Shown here piece by piece: positions 1-8,575 of a DNA stretch of 64,000 nt (the first letter of the stretch is position 1; every line of letters starts with the position of its first letter). The notes under the pieces were generated by a model. That model made no database searches, was not told the DNA's origin, and saw only the letters and a program-made list of their open reading frames with translations. Source of the stretch: Polynucleobacter aenigmaticus (lineage in GTDB: Bacteria > Pseudomonadota > Gammaproteobacteria > Burkholderiales > Burkholderiaceae); NCBI RefSeq assembly GCF_002206635.1, contig NZ_NGUO01000006.1, positions 41,221 to 105,220 of the forward strand. Reading direction: 5' to 3'. The translations under genes were made by a program, and so were the position numbers.

Positions 1-916
1 GCATGCTGAAATTAATCTTTTGTAACTCACCCAGTAACTTTGCTTGCTGGTCTGCACTCAATTGCATGAGTGGCGGGCGTACGCGCAACCACTCAGAATC
101 TTTGCTGTAATGCGCAACTGCAGTTTTCATTCCGGCAATCATTTGATATTGAGCAAATATAGAGCGTACTTGATCCAAGTCCATTTGACGTTGATCTGCG
201 TCAGATTCTCTCCAGTGGGCCGCTAATTCTGCGATTGCCCTAGGGTTTACGTTAGCGGTGGCGGAGATGCAGCCAACACCACCTGCACGGAGGGTGCGCA
301 TTAAGAACACTTCGCTACCAGCGTAAACGCGGAAACCAGATGGCGCTAAGAGCTTGATTACGGACTCTGTATATGACCAATCACCAGAGCTATCTTTCAT
401 GCCGACGACGGTCTTGGGATATTCCTTGGCTAGACGCTCTAATAATGAAAGGCTCAAGTTAATTTTGGTCACTGGCGGAATGTTGTAGATATACACCTGC
501 AATCTCGCATCACCCACCTTTTGAATGACTTCTGAGAAGTAGGCAAAGAGCCCATCATCGGTAACATCTTTGTAGTAGAACGGTGGCAACATCAATACGC
601 CAGCGCATTTGTGCTGAACAGCATGACGAGTCATATTGACTGTGGCATCAATGGAGGTGGCACCCGTTCCTGGCATCATATGTGCCGGGTTTAATCCACC
701 CTCGATCAGGGTTGTTAATGTGCCCATCTTCTGTGGAGCAGACATGGAGTTTGCTTCTGAGTTGGTTCCAAAAATCGCCTGACCTACGCCATTGGCTTCT
801 AGCCATTGGCATTGCTTCAGTAATTTTTGTGCATCTGGGCTGCCATCTTCTTTAAATGGAGTCAATACCGGCGAGAGCACCGCAGGTAGCGTAGAAGGGT
901 GTAGGGAAATGGTCAT
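1..916 (-). CDS. DapA/NanA-family aldolase, partial (3' end outside window)
   Basis: The frame is open from an ATG at 916 to the window edge, giving 305 readable residues, close to the usual 290-305 for dihydrodipicolinate synthase or N-acetylneuraminate lyase proteins, so little is missing. The Schiff-base lysine lies in GMKDSSGD (K174) and the conserved tyrosine in YNIPP (Y144), 30 residues earlier as in the family. The GTTGE segment reads GTNSEA, unlike true DapA, so I do not call lysine biosynthesis. It probably splits or condenses a 2-keto acid with pyruvate. A GGAG ribosome site sits just before the ATG. It is 12 bases behind a hydroxyacid dehydrogenase on the same strand, which suggests a small catabolic operon. 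Confidence 0.85.
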   Translation of the reverse strand, partial: MTISLHPSTLPAVLSPVLTPFKEDGSPDAQKLLKQCQWLEANGVGQAIFGTNSEANSMSAPQKMGTLTTLIEGGLNPAHMMPGTGATSIDATVNMTRHAVQHKCAGVLMLPPFYYKDVTDDGLFAYFSEVIQKVGDARLQVYIYNIPPVTKINLSLSLLERLAKEYPKTVVGMKDSSGDWSYTESVIKLLAPSGFRVYAGSEVFLMRTLRAGGVGCISATANVNPRAIAELAAHWRESDADQRQMDLDQVRSIFAQYQMIAGMKTAVAHYSKDSEWLRVRPPLMQLSADQQAKLLGELQKINFSM

Positions 917-928
917 ACTTACTCCGAT

Positions 929-1858
929 TTAATTTTTAACTTCGGTCAGAAGTGGCTGTTGATTATAAAAAGCTTCTAAATTATCTATTGCTAAATTTGT
1001 CATCAATTGTCGCGTTTCGGAAGTTGCGCTACCAATATGCGGTGTTAATAAGACATTATCAATATTTAAGAACTCGGGATTGGGATTTGGCTCATTTTCA
1101 AAAACATCAAGCGCTGCACCAGCAATCTTTTTTTGTTGCAGTGCAACTAAAAGTGCACCTTCATCCACTACGCTACCACGCGCAATATTCACGAGATAAC
1201 CTTTGGGCCCCAAAGCATCTAATACTTCTGCATTGATCATCTTGTCTGTTTCTGGACTTGCAGGGCAGGCAAGGATGAGGACATCGGATACCCGTGCCAA
1301 TGCCTTGATATCAGGGTAGTAGTCGTAAGGGAGGTCTTTTCGTGATGGCCCGGTATAGGCAATCTTGACTTTAAAGGGCTCTAGGCGTTTTGCGAGATCC
1401 TGGCCAATACGTCCCATCCCTGCAATCCCAACGCATTTGCCTGCTAAGGTAGTGGTTACTGTAAATAAGCCGTTTGACCAAGCCGTACTCTTAACAAACT
1501 CATGCGCCTCTGGAATACGCCGTAATAGGCCGAGCATCATCCCAATTGCCAGTTCGCAAACAGCATCGTTAAGAACCCCCGGAGTATTACTAGCCTTGAT
1601 ACCTTTTTGCTTGAGATGCTCCATAGGAAGATTGTCATAACCAACTCCGCAAGTAGCCACCATACCTATCTGCGGGAGCCTCTCAATAAGCCCAATGGGT
1701 AATTTTGTATTTGAGCGAATCAAAATACTTTGATAGGAGCCTGCGGGTATTGGGGAATTGGGGTCGAGAAGGTGTACGGGCGTTATGCGCTGGTCTATAA
1801 CCGCCTGCATTACCTCAGGAAATTGTCCGACCTGCAGTACCGAATTGACTGGGATCAT
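929..1858 (-). CDS. D-2-hydroxyacid dehydrogenase (glyoxylate/hydroxypyruvate reductase-like)
   Basis: A 309-residue NAD(P)-dependent oxidoreductase of the D-isomer-specific 2-hydroxyacid dehydrogenase family. The Rossmann motif GIAGMGRIG is at residues 144-152. The catalytic Arg is in NIARGS (R227), the Glu in DVFENEP (E256) and the His in LTPHIGS (H274), all in the family order. It probably interconverts a 2-keto acid with its D-2-hydroxy acid, and glyoxylate or hydroxypyruvate reductase is the usual call for this length and motif set. It is first in a minus-strand pair with the DapA-like aldolase, so the two may act on the same keto acid. The true substrate cannot be read from sequence. 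Confidence 0.88.
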   Translation of the reverse strand: MIPVNSVLQVGQFPEVMQAVIDQRITPVHLLDPNSPIPAGSYQSILIRSNTKLPIGLIERLPQIGMVATCGVGYDNLPMEHLKQKGIKASNTPGVLNDAVCELAIGMMLGLLRRIPEAHEFVKSTAWSNGLFTVTTTLAGKCVGIAGMGRIGQDLAKRLEPFKVKIAYTGPSRKDLPYDYYPDIKALARVSDVLILACPASPETDKMINAEVLDALGPKGYLVNIARGSVVDEGALLVALQQKKIAGAALDVFENEPNPNPEFLNIDNVLLTPHIGSATSETRQLMTNLAIDNLEAFYNQQPLLTEVKN

Positions 1859-1942
1859 GTCTCACTTACTTTTTTATTGGAATAATGAACGCATTGTAAG
1901 AGGATTTGTAATCCTTATCTTGCCACCGAAGGAGAAATTGAA

Positions 1943-2884
1943 ATGTTATTTACCCCAGCTGAAACTAAAGTCGTCATCATTGGTGGCGGCACTATGGGCG
2001 CTGATGTGGCCGCCGTATGTGCACGCGGTGGCTGTGCGGTTCAGGTAGTTGAGCCCACAACAGAGCGCCGCGCACTCTTGCCAGACTATTTTGCAAACAC
2101 CATGATCGATCTAGGTTATGAACATCGCCTGCACCTACTCACCACTGCTGGCTCCTTGGAGGAAGTAGATTGGCCAGAAGTAGATTTGGTAATTGAATGT
2201 GTCCCCGAGCGTTTAGACATTAAACAAGAATTATTTGCCAAGCTGGAACAGTACGCAAAACCGGAGGCAGTCTTAGCAAGTAATAGCACCAGCTTTCCAA
2301 TTAGCGACATTGCGAGCGGCTTGAAAACATCAGCCCGCATGATTGGATTACATTTTTTCATGCCGGCGCATTTGGTGCCTTGCGTGGAAGTGGTCTATAG
2401 CGAAAAGACATCACCCATGGTTGGTGAAAGCCTTTCTCGATTAATGACTGCCTGTGGCATGGTGCCAGTGACCGTTAAAAAAGATTTACCCGGTTTCTTA
2501 GCGAATCGTTTGCAACATGCTCTATCACGTGAAGCTTTTGCGATGGTCGATGCCGGCATTGCCAGCTTAGAGGATATCGATAAGGCCGTACGTTTTGGCT
2601 TTGGCTTTCGTTATATTGCTGCAGGGCCCGCCATGCAGAGGGATCATGCGGGGCTAGATGTTCATGGCGCTGGTGGTGCAACAATTTACCCCACACTGAA
2701 TAATTCTCCCGAGATTGCGAAATGCTTGAGTGATCGCATCGCCAGTGGCAAGCTGGGCATGAAAACAGGCGAAGGCTTTTATTCTTGGACTGCTGAAACA
2801 ATGAAGGCCGAGCGTGAGCGCTATCAGGATGCCTTGCGCGCTGGATTAAAGATTATTCAAAAAGATCTTCCTGAGATTAAATAA
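1943..2884 (+). CDS. 3-hydroxyacyl-CoA dehydrogenase family protein
   Basis: This 313-residue protein has an N-terminal NAD-binding fold with IIGGGTMGADVA (glycines at 14-19) and a C-terminal helical 3-hydroxyacyl-CoA dehydrogenase domain. The catalytic Ser-His-Glu-Asn set is visible: SNS at 113-115, GLHFF (H137), E149, and ANR (N188). It oxidises an L-3-hydroxyacyl-CoA or a related hydroxy acid with NAD. The length matches single-function enzymes (3-hydroxybutyryl-CoA or carnitine dehydrogenase types), not the fused FadB form. A strong AAGGAG site lies about 10 bases before the ATG. It is divergent from the hydroxyacid dehydrogenase gene, with about 84 bases between them for promoters. Confidence 0.85.
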   Translation: MLFTPAETKVVIIGGGTMGADVAAVCARGGCAVQVVEPTTERRALLPDYFANTMIDLGYEHRLHLLTTAGSLEEVDWPEVDLVIECVPERLDIKQELFAKLEQYAKPEAVLASNSTSFPISDIASGLKTSARMIGLHFFMPAHLVPCVEVVYSEKTSPMVGESLSRLMTACGMVPVTVKKDLPGFLANRLQHALSREAFAMVDAGIASLEDIDKAVRFGFGFRYIAAGPAMQRDHAGLDVHGAGGATIYPTLNNSPEIAKCLSDRIASGKLGMKTGEGFYSWTAETMKAERERYQDALRAGLKIIQKDLPEIK

Positions 2885-2906
2885 GCCAAGCCAAGTTAAA
2901 CCAAAC

Positions 2907-4112
2907 CTAAGTGAGATCCTTAAGATTGAGTTTTCTTAAGTGGGGTGCTAAGCGGTAGGTGAGCAACACCACCGCTATGGTTGCAGCTCCACCAAAGACG
3001 ATTGATGGCACAAGCCCCATGAGGCTAGCGGCAATACCGGATTCAAGTGCACCCAATTCATTAGAGGAACCGATAAAGATTCCATTGATGGCGCTAATTC
3101 TGCCGCGCATTTGATCAGGCGTGGTCAACTGCATGATGCTCCCACGGATTACTACCGAGACTGAGTCGCAGCAGCCAGAAATAAATAGAAAGAGTGCGCA
3201 CAGCCAAAGGTTGTTAGAAAGTCCAAAAGCGATAATGGCAAGCCCAAATCCGCCTACTGATAAAAATAAATGTTTTCCAGAATCCTCTAGTAAGGGCCGG
3301 CGCGCTAGGTAAATGCCTGTAATAACCGCTCCCGCTGCAGGAGCAGCGCGAAGAATCCCAAGGGTTTCTGGACCGGCATTGAGCACTTCTTTTACAAAAG
3401 CAGGCAGGATAGAAACGGCGCCGCCAAACAGAACGGCAAACATATCCAGCACCATGATTCCAATAATGAACTCATGCTTTCTAACGTAATGAAAGCCCTC
3501 TAAAAAGCTCTTCAAGAAGTTGGTGCTTAAGCCCTCAGGTTTTTCATGGGTGATGCGAATGAAGGTGATTCCATATAAGCCAACAGCGCCACTCAATGCT
3601 GCTAAAGCGTAGGTCCACTCAAGCCCAGCAAATCCAATCATGAGGCCGCCTAGGCCAGGACCAGCCACGACACAAATCTGAAATGCAGATGATGCGTAGG
3701 CGGTGTAGCGCGTCATTTGATTTCTGGGAATAATCTGTCCAAAGATAGCTTGATAGGAGGGGCGCAAGAGGGCACGTGCCAACCCTAAAAAAGCGACCGC
3801 GGTATAAATCAAAGGTACAGGTGGGGTGAGCCAGTCCAGTGCTATGGTGGTTAAAAATAACCCTACGGCAATATGTAGTAGGCAGGCGATGGCTGCAATG
3901 AGCTTTCTAGAATGGTGATCGACTGCATGCCCAGCATAGAGCGCCAAAATGAAATAAGGAACGAGCTCTGCCAGCCCCACTAGACCGAGAGAAATTACGC
4001 TATTGGTGATTTCGTATAAATGCCACCCTACGGCAACCATCATGATTTGGTAGCTCAGAGTCGCACCAATGCGGTAGAGCAGGAGGGTTTTAAAGGCTTG
4101 ACTGGTTTCCAT
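2907..4112 (-). CDS. MFS transporter, EntS/MFS_3-like
   Basis: A 401-residue very hydrophobic protein with about 12 predicted membrane helices. The loop between helices 2 and 3 reads GHAVDHHSRK, a version of the major facilitator D-x-x-x-R/K motif. Overall it resembles the enterobactin exporter (EntS/MFS_3) group of drug and siderophore exporters. The substrate is unknown, and no siderophore or resistance gene lies nearby. It ends 22 bases from the 3' end of the convergent hydroxyacyl-CoA dehydrogenase and is divergent from the cytochrome b561 gene, with a 44-base gap that must hold both promoters. Confidence 0.85.
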   Translation of the reverse strand: METSQAFKTLLLYRIGATLSYQIMMVAVGWHLYEITNSVISLGLVGLAELVPYFILALYAGHAVDHHSRKLIAAIACLLHIAVGLFLTTIALDWLTPPVPLIYTAVAFLGLARALLRPSYQAIFGQIIPRNQMTRYTAYASSAFQICVVAGPGLGGLMIGFAGLEWTYALAALSGAVGLYGITFIRITHEKPEGLSTNFLKSFLEGFHYVRKHEFIIGIMVLDMFAVLFGGAVSILPAFVKEVLNAGPETLGILRAAPAAGAVITGIYLARRPLLEDSGKHLFLSVGGFGLAIIAFGLSNNLWLCALFLFISGCCDSVSVVIRGSIMQLTTPDQMRGRISAINGIFIGSSNELGALESGIAASLMGLVPSIVFGGAATIAVVLLTYRLAPHLRKLNLKDLT

Positions 4113-4156
4113 GAATTTTGCTTAGTGTAATGGGGCTAGTCATTTATGCTTAGGGT

Positions 4157-4837
4157 ATGAAAAAAACCATTCGTGTATGGGACCTGCCGGTTCGACTATT
4201 TCATTGGCTATTAGTCAGCTGCATTGTTGTCAGTTTTATTACTGTCAAGATTGGCGGTAATGCAATGGATTTCCATGCGCGTGCGGGTTACTGCGTTTTG
4301 GCCTTGATCATCTTCAGAGTCTGCTGGGGTTTTATTGGTTCTCACCATGCCCGCTTCATCAATTTTGTTCCAAGCCCCAAAAGCTTACTTAGCTACGTAT
4401 CTGGAAAAACTACAGCGGGGCTTGGCCACAATCCTTTGGGTGCCCTATCGGTCTTGGCCTTAATGGCTTCGGTGGGTTTGCAGGCAGTCACTGGCCTTTT
4501 TGCAAATGACGATATTTCTTTTGAAGGGCCATTTGCAAAGCATGTTTCAAATAGGACGGTTGAGCTCTTAACTTCAATCCATTATTTCAATGAAAAAGTA
4601 CTCATCATTCTGATAGCGCTACACCTCTGCGCAATTTTGTATTACCAAAAATTTAAAGGCGAGAACTTGGTTAAGCCAATGATCGTAGGCGATAAAGAAA
4701 TCGACCCAAGTGAGGAGGCAAAGTATCTGCTGGCTGACTTGGGTCATGCCTCCAAAGATGGAGGGTTACAACGCGGGTTCGCTCTATTGCTATTGAGCTT
4801 GATCGCGGTAGTTCTGGGTTACTTTATTACTAAGTAA
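4157..4837 (+). CDS. cytochrome b561 domain protein (di-haem membrane cytochrome b)
   Basis: A 226-residue integral membrane protein of the bacterial cytochrome b561 / Ni-Fe hydrogenase cytochrome b type. It starts with RVWDLPVRLFHWLL, the classic first haem helix. Further histidines suited to axial haem ligation occur in MDFHARAGY, in IHYFNEKV and in LIALHLCAIL. Four or five membrane helices are evident, with one last helix at the C-terminus. Proteins of this type shuttle electrons between membrane quinones and periplasmic c-type cytochromes. The convergent neighbour is a cytochrome c', a frequent pairing, so the two may form a short electron-transfer module. Confidence 0.88.
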   Translation: MKKTIRVWDLPVRLFHWLLVSCIVVSFITVKIGGNAMDFHARAGYCVLALIIFRVCWGFIGSHHARFINFVPSPKSLLSYVSGKTTAGLGHNPLGALSVLALMASVGLQAVTGLFANDDISFEGPFAKHVSNRTVELLTSIHYFNEKVLIILIALHLCAILYYQKFKGENLVKPMIVGDKEIDPSEEAKYLLADLGHASKDGGLQRGFALLLLSLIAVVLGYFITK

Positions 4838-5290
4838 TTACTTTTTCTTAAAGTCGTCATGACAGCCTTTGCAGGTTTGGCTAGCGGTGCCAAAAGCTTT
4901 CTTAATCGCATCCTGATCGCCTGACTGCGCAGCAGTGTTGAGGTTCGCAACCGCCAGTTGCATTTTCTCTGAAGCAGACTTGAATTTGGCATTATCTGAC
5001 CATACCTCTGGAAGAGCATTGCCACCTTCAGTACCTGGACCAAAAGCTTGCCATGGTAGGGTAGAAATCATTGCAACAACAGCTGCGTTTTTGGCGACCT
5101 CATCTTTGTTAAATGGGGCCTCGCCTTTAACAACTGCGCCAATTTTTCCAAAGGAATTGGCCATGACTGTGAGTGCGCTCTGACGATATTTAATGGCGTC
5201 CTCTGGTTTTTTAAATTGAGCAAAAGCAACTCCTGCGCTTACTAGCAATGTGGGTACAAGGGCAGACAAAACAATATGCTTGAGTTTCAT
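4838..5290 (-). CDS. cytochrome c' (class II cytochrome c)
   Basis: A 150-residue periplasmic protein with a clear Sec signal peptide ending near AGVAFA. It is a four-helix bundle with the haem site CKGCH (C140, C143, H144) only six residues from the C-terminus, as in cytochrome c' and class II cytochromes c. Members bind NO or CO or pass electrons in the periplasm. The stop codon directly abuts the stop of the convergent cytochrome b561 gene, which supports a shared role. It has its own upstream region of about 90 bases before the next gene. Confidence in the family is high; the physiological partner is inferred. Confidence 0.92.
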   Translation of the reverse strand: MKLKHIVLSALVPTLLVSAGVAFAQFKKPEDAIKYRQSALTVMANSFGKIGAVVKGEAPFNKDEVAKNAAVVAMISTLPWQAFGPGTEGGNALPEVWSDNAKFKSASEKMQLAVANLNTAAQSGDQDAIKKAFGTASQTCKGCHDDFKKK

Positions 5291-5381
5291 AAGGGGCTCC
5301 AGAAATTTAGGTAAATAAAGGTGGTTAAAACTTACCCAATTAGCATACTCTCGAATAATAAATTTTGCAGCTTGCGCTCCC

Positions 5382-6044
5382 TTAGAAAATCATTTGCAAG
5401 GGGAGCGTGACAAAGTAAAGGATGCCCTTAAAAAACGCCATTAGGGGCTCCATCCACAGAGTGCCAATGACTCCAGTAAAAACGAGCGCGAGAACAATAA
5501 AAAAGCCCCAAGGCTCTAACTTTCCCAGTGCGATGGATTGGCGTGCGGGCAATAAGCCAGCCAGAATGCGTCCGCCATCGAGCGGGGGAAGTGGGAAAAG
5601 ATTAAATACCAGGAGACCGAGGTTCCAGGTGATTCCCGCCTGGGACATAGCAACCAGAAAGCGTTCATCCACACCAAATCCAATCAGGCCGATGAGAAGA
5701 ATTGCCCAAATCAAGGCTTGAATGAAATTAGATCCTGGACCAGCCAAAGCCACCCAAATGGAGTCAATGCGGGGGTTGCGAAGACGTCCAAAGTTAACGG
5801 GCACCGGCTTGGCATAACCCACTAAGAAGGGTGATCCCGTCAAAATCAGCATCAAGGGGATGAGGATGGTTCCCACTGGGTCTATATGTTTAAGTGGGTT
5901 CAGGCTAACTCTCCCTAGCATGTAGGCGGTGTTGTCACCCAATTTTCGGGCGGCGTAGCCGTGCGCCGCTTCGTGGATCGTAATGGCAAAAATCAAAGGA
6001 ATCGCATTAATTGCGACAGCTTGGATAGAATAGTCAGTAATCAT
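5382..6044 (-). CDS. site-2 protease family protein (M50 zinc metallopeptidase)
   Basis: An intramembrane metalloprotease of the compact M50 type, 220 residues from the ATG at 6044. The zinc motif HEAAH lies at residues 24-28 in the first membrane helix, and the third-ligand motif LPPLDGGR lies in a later helix. There are about five membrane helices. I chose 6044 because the longer in-frame extension to 6155 is Gly/Ala-rich, runs antisense to a small plus-strand gene at 6073-6240, and is not part of the M50 fold. No strong ribosome site is visible before 6044. Such proteins cleave membrane anchors or are quality-control enzymes; the substrate is unknown. Confidence 0.88.
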   Translation of the reverse strand: MITDYSIQAVAINAIPLIFAITIHEAAHGYAARKLGDNTAYMLGRVSLNPLKHIDPVGTILIPLMLILTGSPFLVGYAKPVPVNFGRLRNPRIDSIWVALAGPGSNFIQALIWAILLIGLIGFGVDERFLVAMSQAGITWNLGLLVFNLFPLPPLDGGRILAGLLPARQSIALGKLEPWGFFIVLALVFTGVIGTLWMEPLMAFFKGILYFVTLPLQMIF

Positions 6045-6072
6045 GGCAATATGATATCCATAGGAGCAAAAA

Positions 6073-6240
6073 GTGACTGACGAAAAAAAACCTGAATCAA
6101 AAACCCCGGCTAAGCCTGTAGTAGCTAAGCCTTCGGCTCGCCCCCCAGCCCCCAAAGGCCCATCAGGCCCTGGTGGCAGGCCTCAAGCTGGCTTTGGTGG
6201 CGGAAAAGCCATGATGCGTAAGGCTGGCCGCGGCCGATAG
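6073..6240 (+). CDS. small basic Pro/Gly-rich protein (55 aa), unknown function
   Basis: A short gene starting at a GTG, with a good AGGAG six bases ahead. It encodes 55 residues: an N-terminal Lys/Pro/Ala-rich half (starting VTDEKKPESK) and a Gly-rich C-terminal half ending KAMMRKAGRGR. It is highly basic, has no signal peptide or membrane helix, and is probably disordered and nucleic-acid- or ribosome-binding; that is inference from composition. It is divergent from the M50 protease, 28 bases away, and is followed 44 bases later by another tiny gene. The ribosome site and clean frame support it, but low complexity weakens the case. I do not recognise the family. Confidence 0.6.
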   Translation: MTDEKKPESKTPAKPVVAKPSARPPAPKGPSGPGGRPQAGFGGGKAMMRKAGRGR

Positions 6241-6284
6241 TGGATAATTACGCAACTAATTGATGTGTTTAATGAGGATTTAGC

Positions 6285-6422
6285 ATGAACGAATGGCATA
6301 AAGAGTCGAAAGACGAGATCAACAAAAAGATCATTACCTTGATTGTGATGTTGGCAGCCGCTACTAGCCTAGCTATTTTATTTGCATTGGTTGCAGCTCA
6401 TACTGGTTACGTATTCGGTTAA
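6285..6422 (+). CDS. small single-pass membrane protein (45 aa), unknown function
   Basis: An ATG preceded by a GAGGAT ribosome site opens a 45-residue frame. It has a charged N-terminus (MNEWHKESKDEINKK) followed by one hydrophobic helix of about 24 residues and a short tail ending GYVFG. The layout is that of a cytosol-in, single-span small membrane protein. It ends 9 bases before the LigB-type dioxygenase gene, so the two and the preceding 55-aa gene may be co-transcribed. I do not recognise a family. The ribosome site, clean start and compact spacing support a real gene. Confidence 0.65.
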   Translation: MNEWHKESKDEINKKIITLIVMLAAATSLAILFALVAAHTGYVFG

Positions 6423-6431
6423 TCTGCATTA

Positions 6432-7211
6432 ATGACTAGCCATCGCCAACCTGCAGTATTCGCTGGCCATGGCAGTCCGATGTACGCCATTGAGCCCAAT
6501 CGCTATACAGCTGCTTGGGCCAGTCTTGGCAAAACACTGAAGCGCCCAGATGCCATTTTGGTCATCTCGGCTCATTGGGTTACTCGGGGCGTATGGATTA
6601 CCGCAATGCCCAAACCCAAAACGATTCATGACTTTGGTGGATTTCCGCAAGCCTTGTTTGATATTCAATATCCAGCGCCCGGAAGTCCGGCACTCGCAGA
6701 TCGAGTAAAAGAACTCTTAGATATTCCTGTTGTACTCGAAGAGAATGAATGGGGCATTGATCACGGTGCTTGGTCTGTTCTCAGATACCTCTATCCTGCT
6801 GCAGATGTGCCTATCGTGCAACTCAGCTTAGATGGCTCTTTGTCCGCGAGTGAGCATTACGAACTGGCAAAAAAATTGCGCCCATTGCGCGATGAAAATA
6901 TTTTGATTCTGGCTAGTGGAAATGTTGTACATAATTTACGAACTATTCATTGGGAAGAGGGCGCGACCCCGTATCCTTGGGCCAAAGAGTTCAATGATTT
7001 TTTTGTATCTGAGATGAGCGCAAATCACCATGAGACTTTGATTCATTGGGAACGGTTTGGTGACGCCGCCCATTTATCGATCCCGACCTCTGAGCATTAT
7101 TGGCCTGCCTTATATACGCTTGCTCTTCAGGAGCAAGGTGAAGAATCTAAGGTATTGGTGAATGGTTTGGAGATGGGTTCTATCAGCATGCTAACTTTTT
7201 CAATTCAATAA
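6432..7211 (+). CDS. DODA-type extradiol aromatic ring-opening dioxygenase (LigB family, YgiD-like)
   Basis: A 259-residue class III extradiol dioxygenase. The family hallmarks are FAGHGSPM (H13), ISAHW (H48), an inner IDHGAW (H111) and the C-terminal PTSEHYWP histidine. Together they form the metal site. The plant and bacterial homologues of this length act on 4,5-DOPA or catechol-like rings and use zinc or iron. The cytosolic enzyme here probably opens a catechol derivative; the substrate is not readable. It starts 9 bases after the 45-aa membrane protein and is followed 10 bases later by the fluoride channel gene, so the three probably share a transcript. Confidence 0.88.
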   Translation: MTSHRQPAVFAGHGSPMYAIEPNRYTAAWASLGKTLKRPDAILVISAHWVTRGVWITAMPKPKTIHDFGGFPQALFDIQYPAPGSPALADRVKELLDIPVVLEENEWGIDHGAWSVLRYLYPAADVPIVQLSLDGSLSASEHYELAKKLRPLRDENILILASGNVVHNLRTIHWEEGATPYPWAKEFNDFFVSEMSANHHETLIHWERFGDAAHLSIPTSEHYWPALYTLALQEQGEESKVLVNGLEMGSISMLTFSIQ

Positions 7212-7221
7212 ACATCCATAT

Positions 7222-7599
7222 ATGTGGCCATCTATTTTTGCAATTTTTTGTGGAGCGGGTCTCGGCGCATTGCTGAGAGCTGGATTTAATCTGGCGACAG
7301 TTGGTCTTGTCTCAACACTTCCCCTGGGAACCTTTATCTCCAATATGGTGGGTGGATATATGGTGGGTATCGCTGTGGCATTTTTTGGTAACAACCCAAG
7401 CCTATCTCCCGAATGGAAGTTATTTGTGATCACCGGTTTTTTGGGTGGTCTCACAACCTTTTCTAGTTTTTCTGCTGAAGTCGTGGGCTTTATGCAGCGC
7501 GGCGAAGTGACTTGGGCTCTCGGGACTGCGCTCTTGCACTTAGTTGGCTCGCTGACCTTAACTTTCTTGGGTATTCTGACTTATCAAGCGCTGAAGTAA
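7222..7599 (+). CDS. crcB: fluoride efflux channel CrcB/FluC
   Basis: 125 residues with four membrane helices, the usual size of a single Fluc subunit that works as an antiparallel dimer exporting fluoride. Conserved parts are GAGLGALLRAGFN near the start, the pore asparagine in LGTFISNMVGGY, and GFLGGLTTFSSFSAEV with the paired Phe of the fluoride path. It lies 10 bases after the dioxygenase gene, leaving no room for a fluoride riboswitch directly ahead. It is convergent with a Bug-type binding protein, 7 bases away. Confidence 0.93.
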   Translation: MWPSIFAIFCGAGLGALLRAGFNLATVGLVSTLPLGTFISNMVGGYMVGIAVAFFGNNPSLSPEWKLFVITGFLGGLTTFSSFSAEVVGFMQRGEVTWALGTALLHLVGSLTLTFLGILTYQALK

Positions 7600-7606
7600 A
7601 TCTGTT

Positions 7607-8575
7607 TTACTCGGGCTTAATATTGCCTGCCTTCACTACGGCACTCCATTTAGCGGCTTCAGATTTAATCAAGGCCGCAAAGTCAGCCGGAGTGCCGCCC
7701 CCGATTTCATTGCCTTGAGAGAGCATCAGCTCACGCAGTTGTGGATCCTTTAGGGCCTCATTAGCTGCTTTATTTAAGATGTCAATAATGGGTTTTGGTG
7801 TGCCGGCAGGCGCAATGAATCCTTGCCAATTCAGCACTTCAACTTTGGGGTAGCCAAGCTCTGCAAAGCTAGGCAAATTCGGGAAGAGGGGAGACCTTTT
7901 CTTACTAGTAATTGCAATAGCACGTAACTTATCAGCCCTAATACTCGGGACAGCTGAATACATTTGATCAAACATCATGTCTACGTTGCCCGCCATGAGA
8001 TCTGTCAATGCGGCAGAACCACTCTTATAGGGCACATGAATCATTTGGATTCCGGCATTTTGCATAAAGAGTTCAGCTGAGAGTTGATGGCTGCCTCCGA
8101 TGCCTCCCGAAGAGAAGGTGAGGGTGCCTGGTTTTGCCTTGGCTGCAGTCACAATATCTTGAATCGTTTTGTACTGTGAATTTGGGTTGACCACTAATAT
8201 TAGTGGACCCTTTTCGACAAGGATGATCGGGCTAAGAGCAGTTTCTGGGTCATAGCGTAAAGTGCCAAAGAGTGTTTTGTTTACTGCCAGGGGCGCAAAG
8301 TTTCCCATGCCAATGGTGTAGCCATCTGGTGCTGCTCTTGCAACAAATTCAGTGCCGATGTTGCCACCCGCTCCAGGCTTGTTATCAATGACGATAGGCT
8401 GCTTCAGAATCACACTCATTTTCTGGGCTAGTTGCCTACTCCGAGAATCTGCGCTACCACCGGCGCCATACGGCACTACTAAATTAATAGATTTGCTAGG
8501 GTACGTGTTTTGGGCCTGCGCTGACGAGAGCATTAAGCCAATGATCGAAGTACAAAGAAGCGAGGTGAGTTTCAT
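7607..8575 (-). CDS. Bug-family tripartite tricarboxylate transporter substrate-binding protein
   Basis: A 322-residue periplasmic binding protein with a signal peptide ending SSAQAQ. The two Bug signatures are visible: INLVVPYGAGGSADSRSR near residue 35 and GGNIGTEFVARAAPDGYT near residue 70, which form the carboxylate-binding loops. Bug proteins bind dicarboxylates, nicotinate, aspartate or similar anions. No TctA or TctB membrane genes are nearby. The start codon overlaps the stop of the chromate-type transporter subunit by ATGA, so this orphan is translationally coupled to a transporter of another family, which is unusual. Confidence 0.92.
   Translation of the reverse strand: MKLTSLLCTSIIGLMLSSAQAQNTYPSKSINLVVPYGAGGSADSRSRQLAQKMSVILKQPIVIDNKPGAGGNIGTEFVARAAPDGYTIGMGNFAPLAVNKTLFGTLRYDPETALSPIILVEKGPLILVVNPNSQYKTIQDIVTAAKAKPGTLTFSSGGIGGSHQLSAELFMQNAGIQMIHVPYKSGSAALTDLMAGNVDMMFDQMYSAVPSIRADKLRAIAITSKKRSPLFPNLPSFAELGYPKVEVLNWQGFIAPAGTPKPIIDILNKAANEALKDPQLRELMLSQGNEIGGGTPADFAALIKSEAAKWSAVVKAGNIKPE

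Noticed and set aside
44..226. 60-codon plus-strand frame at the window start
   Set aside because: Antisense to the DapA-like gene and without supporting signals.
6045..6155. N-terminal extension of the M50 protease frame
   Set aside because: It is the antisense of the Pro/Gly-rich small gene, adds no membrane helix and leaves the M50 motif at an unusual distance.
7212..7221. Fluoride riboswitch for crcB
   Set aside because: Only 10 bases separate it from the dioxygenase gene, and no such motif was seen ahead of the small genes.
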